DNA of 64,000 nt from Tillandsia leiboldiana. Taxonomy: Eukaryota; Streptophyta; Magnoliopsida; Poales; Bromeliaceae. Position numbers and translations under genes: made by a program. Location of the stretch: positions 297,265 through 361,264 of the forward strand of contig CM055081.1 of the NCBI GenBank assembly GCA_029204045.2. Reading direction: 5' to 3'. Positions within the stretch are counted from its first letter, which is position 1, and every line of letters starts with the position of its first letter. This document shows, in pieces, positions 58,986-64,000 of the stretch. Under the pieces are notes generated by a model, which did not search any database, had not been told where the DNA came from, and worked only from the letters and a program-made list of their open reading frames with translations.

Positions 58986-61900
58986 ATGGGGCGGCTGCGG
59001 TGGACGACGGACGGGGGCGGGGGAGGAGGGTGGGAGGCGGACGCGGAGTCGGCGGCGACGATGGAGGGGACGGCGCGCGCGGTGCCGGCGGACCCGCTCC
59101 CTCTCGGGCTCTCCCGCGGGCGGCGCGTCACCCGCCCGAAGCAGCTCGACTTCATGCACCGCTTCATGTCCCTCCCTCTCGTCCCCTCCTTCTCCCCCCG
59201 CGCCGGCCCCCTCCTCCACCGCGCCCACACCTCCCACCTCGCCCAAAACTGGTAAACTCTTTTCTCTTTTTAAAAAATTGTTTAAAAATTATCTAAATCA
59301 TATCACCCATTTTGATTTTACGCTAACAATTTCGTGAAAGAAGATATAAATTTGAGTGCAATAGAGATAGCTTCGTAGATTCGAGTAGGGGATCGATCTT
59401 TATGTTGGGAATTACCCACAATTAAAATCCAACTAATTATTTGTGATAACAAAATAAATTAGACTTACAGATAATAGCTAAATTCAAAATATACGACGAA
59501 GAGTTCGAAAACGAGAGATCCGGAAGCGCGCAAGGCACTGTCCTAAGGCGTATTTTTCTCTTTCGTTCGAGATTAATCGAAAACACCGTCCCAAAATACG
59601 ATCGGAATTCCTCCTCCTACGGACACGAACGCGGAAGAGATTGACGGAGTTTCTTTCAACACCCAAAAAATAAAATCAACTATAAAATTTTGGATTATTT
59701 GCGTTATCGGTAAGTTTTTTATTTTATTTTATCAAGAAATCAGTTAGATATTAATCACAATCGAATTTTAGTATATATTTTCTAACACTTTAGGCCCTGT
59801 TTGGATGCATGAATATTTACATTCGGTAGGTAAATAGTGATGTCAAATGTTTAGAATGAAATATAATATTCGGCAGATAAATTACTTCGCAGGTAAAATA
59901 TGCCAGATTATCGATAACACGACCTTTCAAGAAGCGAAAAAACAAAGTTCCTACTTACAATCACGGGATAAATATTGTAGGCTGGATTGCTTGTTTCCCA
60001 AATAGTTGATAAAGAGGTCTTTCAAAGATTCCGTACATGGCGTCCCCCATTGTTCGGCATGTTGGATTGTTGGCGCTAACTATTAATCTTAAAAGCTCGA
60101 GCTATTAAAAATACGCAATCAATTCGTTTAAAGTGTACAGACACAGTGCCCACGGGTCTCGACCGGTCTCAACCCATCTGGACGTTTGGTCTATCGTGGA
60201 CCGCAGCCCCACTCAACTTATTGGGCTCACCCAACTCAACTTATTAATTTTCTGGATCTGTTGCTACAGGGCAGGAAGTTGGACCTATTTTTAACCCATA
60301 AATAGTCGACATGGCACATTTTGTAATTGAAAATTTGTGCCGTCTCCGCCAAGTAACTAAATTAGCAGCGGCGTTCGAATGCGTAAGTCCATAGTCTTAG
60401 TTGAGTAGGAAATGTTAAATGCACTCTTCGAGTCTTTCTATCAAAGTCCAATTTTTCGCTTCTTAATACTTGCTCTTAACAGATGTATATAAATCGTGCA
60501 GGTCTGCAACTATCCTGGAGCAATTCCATGTACAGAAAATTTTATCATTCCTGAAAGGAGGTTTGTCAAACCATGCAGAGGAAAAACCGTGGCATGAGAT
60601 CGTAAAGAAACACATGCATGATGTACTTTCTCTAGGTTTTGGTACGGAGCTACTAATCACACCGGATTCAACTATACTAGTTGAAACATACAATGTTTTG
60701 AAGGAGAATCGAGTCAAAGCAATATATCATCACAAGGCAAGCTCTGTGCAAGTCTGTCAAGTTTCCAATTTTCGTCAATGCCTTGCAAGTATCCGTTTGG
60801 AGCTTCTTGCTTCTGCCGGAGGGACGTTGCTGGGACGTTTGTAACGACCTGTCCCACTAGCAATAATAACTCGTTAAGCCCAATCCACTACCCCAAAATA
60901 TTTAAGCCCGGTTATTATTACTAGGATCCGTAGTCTCTTATATATCTAATCACAATTCTGTTTCTATCTGATATGGGACTATTAGGGTGTCACAATTGTT
61001 CCTATTAGCTCTCCTTTAACGACACTTCATCGAATGCCATTACACCACACAACTGGCCCTAAATCTTCATCTTTTAAGATCTAATGATCTGTAAACAAAA
61101 TCTTGCTTCCTGGTCGAGCCTTATTTGATTATCAAACACCAGCTTTCGCTTCTCAAGCAAAGAAATGATCTTAGAAGCTGAGCCAAGTAGCCACTTAGCT
61201 TGTTATCTAAAAGGATGCTTGAATTAAAATACAATTACTTTTTCCAAGATCAATCTTCTCCCTCTATTGTGGCTTGCGCATTCTTCGTTATCGACTGCGT
61301 ATTCTACAGTCCATACAACCAGTTTTTCTTCTCTTTTTTTTTTTTGGATAATTATGCTTCCTTATTAGGGTATGATGGATTTCTTACTGTGTGCAGCTTC
61401 CTCAACACAATTTAACATTGGAGGCAGCATGGCCCGGACTATTTATTGATAAGAAAGGAACATACTGGGATGTGCCTTTGTCATTGGCAATTGATCTTGC
61501 TTCTATTTCTTCAAGTTCAGGCCTCAGTTATCATTTATGCTTACAGCACAACAGTGGATATCCGAAGCACTTTGCCGGTTGTCAAGCTGATGAAGTGCCA
61601 ACCTCTTTGCTGCCTGGGTTATGTATGAAAGCGGCTTTTTCCTTCCAGAAAGATGTAGAATTTTGGAGAAAGAAAGAGGGAAAGCTAAAGATGGTCCAAC
61701 CTTATGACCTATTTCTCTCAGATCCTCATGTTTCGGGTTCAGGGAAAATCGGTAAACATCAAACTATACTTTCCAGTCCGATGAAGAAACTAGATTTCTT
61801 AGAATGGAGAAAAGCTGTTGCTTTCTCTTCTCGCTATTCTTCGAGGAAAAAATGTGGAGACGCCACCTGAAATATACTGAATTTTGAAACTGGTACCTTA

Positions 61901-63782
61901 ACTCCAGAAATTTGATTTTGCCACCTAATCTTGTAGCATATTTGATATTTGATTTGAACTAGCTCCCCATCAAAACTTAAACTGCATTTTTAAATTTTCT
62001 TATGGAGTATTCACAATTTTAATGGAACATTTCATTACTTGATGAAATATTCTGTTAACTTCTAACAGAACTTAACGGAATTGTCTGAAATCGAAACCGT
62101 TGAAAGTTTAGGTGGGAAACTCAAATGCTGAAGTTGAAGTACCGGTTTCAAAATGCATTAAGGTAAGGTGCATGTTTTTACTTTCTTTTTGTAAGAATCT
62201 CTTGTCCGACTAGATGTAAAATGCTACCACGCTTTACCAACAAATCAGTGATAACCATCTTTATCTCTGCCAGTGTTTACTGTCAATTAATGGTTTGATA
62301 TTGCAGTTTAAACCTTGCAAATTAGATATTAAAAACTGATATTCTTTATGCTTGCTGATTTATGACTAAAAATCTCTCCGGCATAAGCAATATATTTTTC
62401 TCTTTTGGTCCTTTCAGGTGCCGTCGCCAGTGCATCGCTCGGAGATTGTTCGGCGAGACTATCTGAGGAAGAAGAGTCAAATAGATCGAATGCCTTCAGG
62501 TTGTGTGCTCAAAGAGATAAAGTTGGTCTCTTTGCTGATCTCTTTGCTTCTGTCTCCTGCACGGCACAACATGGGAATTTCCAGAGGCTTTTCCTCGATC
62601 TCACCAGGTTAAGTGCCAGATTCGATTTCCCTTCGGGCTCAAAATTCTTAAGCGGCGCGACTCGTCTTGCTCAAGATGTGTACTACTCTCGGCAACCAGA
62701 TTTAGGGGCTATCCAAGCTGTTTGTCCTGACATGTTGGTTTCTTTTCAGCAACAGGTAATAATTCGAATTTATGCCATTTGATGTGATTTTAGACACCAT
62801 AAAGGTTAACATTTGAAAAACTCATTAGTTCTAGAGTCTCGGCATTGAGCAGCCTCAGTATTGTGCTCTTTTTAAAGTTTTTAACGAGGACTATTTTAGG
62901 GACACGTAAGAAGCAGATTTTGAAAATTTATGCTTATCATTTTAGGACTATAAGAAAAAGTTGTAGATTTCCTCGTCATTCTAAATTCCAGCATTACATT
63001 ATAGCATTATGTGCTCTTGTTATATATATCTAATCGGATTATGTTTGGTATTTTTTACTTACTAATCTATCAACATCTATCTGAGACTATACTAGCATCG
63101 GAATTTTCTTGTTCGTATATGTTATGCTTGGTACTGCTGGACATGAATCGACTTATAAAGTGGGTTCAGTAACCAAAACTTAGGATATGCGACAATTGAG
63201 CGCAAAAGAACTATTTGGTGTTGTAAAATTATATGAAATAACTGTTGTTCTCCAAAAGCTTCAGCTGTTTGAGGACAGTGTTTATATATTTTATATTCAA
63301 CATTTTCTCTCACGTCTAGACTCGATACTTTTTTATATGTTCAAGACGTGGACTTGAATTAAATGAGAGGAAATTAAATATGTTAGAAGCCAGACGAAAT
63401 TCGAAATCAGAATTTTCTGCTCTGATACCATGTGAAATTATATGAAACAATCGCTGTACTCTGAAAGTTTAAGCTGTTAGAAAACGTTGTTTATATATTT
63501 TATATTCAACAGAGTGATTGATCAACCAAAAATACAGCTACAGTTCAAAATTTGAGTTTCAATTTTTTCTCCCTACTATTACAGATAGCTGGACCGATAA
63601 GCTTCCGAGTTGACTCCAAAGTAGTACTCGACCTAAAAGATGGGAACTATATCCCCCGCATGGACGAGTCGATTTTTGGGCTCGACTGGGCTCTGAAGGT
63701 TCTTGTGTCAGCAAAGGCCACAGCTTGGTACTCCCCCAGAAACAAGGAGTTCATGGTGGAGCTTCGATTCGTCGAGACCTGA
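58986..63782 (+). CDS. TGD4: TGD4, chloroplast outer-envelope lipid-transfer protein
   Basis: Five exons: 58986-59251, 60502-60736, 61397-61751, 62418-62755, 63585-63782; 463 aa, close to the roughly 480 aa of the Arabidopsis protein. Diagnostic blocks: TARAVPADPLPLGLSRG, KQLDFMHRFMSLPLVPSFSP, HNLTLEAAWPGLFIDKKG, YWDVPLSLAIDLASISS, SYHLCLQHNSG, TAQHGNFQRLFLDLTRLSAR, GATRLAQDVYYSRQP and the C-terminal KEFMVELRFVET. TGD4 is a predicted beta-barrel of the outer envelope that binds phosphatidic acid and brings ER-derived lipid to plastids for galactolipid synthesis, working with the TGD1-2-3 inner-envelope transporter. Exon 1 is very GC-rich; later exons are not. Intron 2 is GC-AG (CACAAG|GCAAGC), the only choice that keeps the frame, and carries a repeat insertion (60841-60996). 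No signal peptide is expected or seen. Confidence 0.95.
59252..60501 (+). other. TGD4 intron 1
   Basis: 1250 bp, GT-AG. AT-rich. CCCTGTTTGGATGCATGAATA at about 59795 matches 35779 (CCTGTTTGGATGCATGAATA), marking a decayed MITE end shared with the proteinase gene's last intron. No gene. Confidence 0.6.
60841..60996 (+). mobile_element. Dispersed TGT...ACA repeat in TGD4 intron 2
   Basis: It starts TGTAACGACCTGTCCCACTA, continues AATAATAACTCGTTAAGCCC and AAATATTTAAGCCCGGTTATTA, and ends GATATGGGACTATTAGGGTGTCACA. At about 156 bp this is the simplest full copy of the family and is useful for defining its ends. The ends TG...CA suggest an LTR-type sequence. Confidence 0.65.
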
Positions 63783-64000
63783 ACAAATTCTGCGCTCGAC
63801 ATCTATGCCCCTCTGCATCAAGTTCCTCCAATCTGTCGGTACGAGTGGACCTTACCCCATGATTCTTTTTCGGTGTCCTTTCATTCATCTAGTTGCTGAT
63901 CAGATCTATATTTACCAAATTTGTAATCCTCCGACATGCGTGTTTCTCGTTTCTTAATCGTAGTACCTCTTATCGAATCCTTCTTGTTGGATTGTTCAGT
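63783..64000 (+). other. 3' UTR/flank of TGD4
   Basis: The sequence after the stop is unremarkable and probably 3' UTR. No polyadenylation signal of AATAAA form is visible before the window ends. Confidence 0.5.

Noticed and set aside
60737..60844. Extension of TGD4 exon 2 to the stop at 60842
   Set aside because: It would lose the conserved HNLT...AAWPGLF block carried by the next exon; the GC-AG junction restores family order.

Overview
The window is nuclear DNA from a flowering plant, most likely a commelinid monocot. Pineapple-like is a guess; I cannot prove the species. The genes have plant introns and plant-only families. Single-exon genes and first exons are very GC-rich beside AT-rich introns and intergenic DNA, as in monocots. 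Plant-type TTTAGGG repeats, Tourist-like MITEs, a Ty1/copia element and a Helitron-like terminus fill the space between.

Six protein-coding genes can be read with confidence. (1) A small RCI2/LTI6/PMP3 membrane protein, + strand, 2236-3370. (2) A single-exon GeBP/STOREKEEPER (DUF573) transcription regulator, - strand, 23351-24415. (3) A single-exon CBF5/dyskerin H/ACA pseudouridine synthase, - strand, 32161-34113. (4) A vacuolar phytepsin-type aspartic proteinase with a plant-specific saposin insert, - strand, 13 coding exons, 35622-42019. (5) An SPT2-type histone chaperone, - strand, 9 coding exons, 49256-53027. (6) TGD4, the chloroplast outer-envelope lipid-transfer protein, + strand, 5 exons, 58986-63782. 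They are unrelated single genes and do not form a pathway or cluster. For every multi-exon gene except one SPT2 donor, the exon phases close exactly with GT-AG sites, or one GC-AG site in TGD4.

The left third (about 1-21.8 kb) is transposon-dominated. Tourist-like elements at 0.7-8 kb lead into the most striking structure, a modular giant hairpin at 9561-20226. Its two arms, each about 2.2-2.3 kb, are inverted copies built of pyrimidine-rich and AT-rich tandem modules around a short core near 18030. A copia retrotransposon (10463-16631) with 452-bp LTRs and a 5-bp CAAGA target duplication lies inside the left arm. Its LTRs differ at only 6 positions, yet its coding region is broken by a gag deletion and two frameshifts. 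The right end of the hairpin abuts another copy of its core and a Helitron-like 3' terminus.

The middle (21.8-44 kb) holds the GeBP, CBF5 and proteinase genes. Between them lie a 236-bp-period tandem array, a MITE relative carrying a GC-rich insert, and nested insertions in the proteinase introns. The stretch 44.4-48.8 kb is a dense MITE island in which several unrelated short inverted-repeat elements sit inside (TA)n microsatellites. SPT2 follows. At 55-58.9 kb lies AT-rich DNA with a MITE carrying a 200-bp telomere-like array, then TGD4.

No tRNA, rRNA, CRISPR or organellar sequence was recognised. All identifications come from reading the sequence; none was checked against a database.
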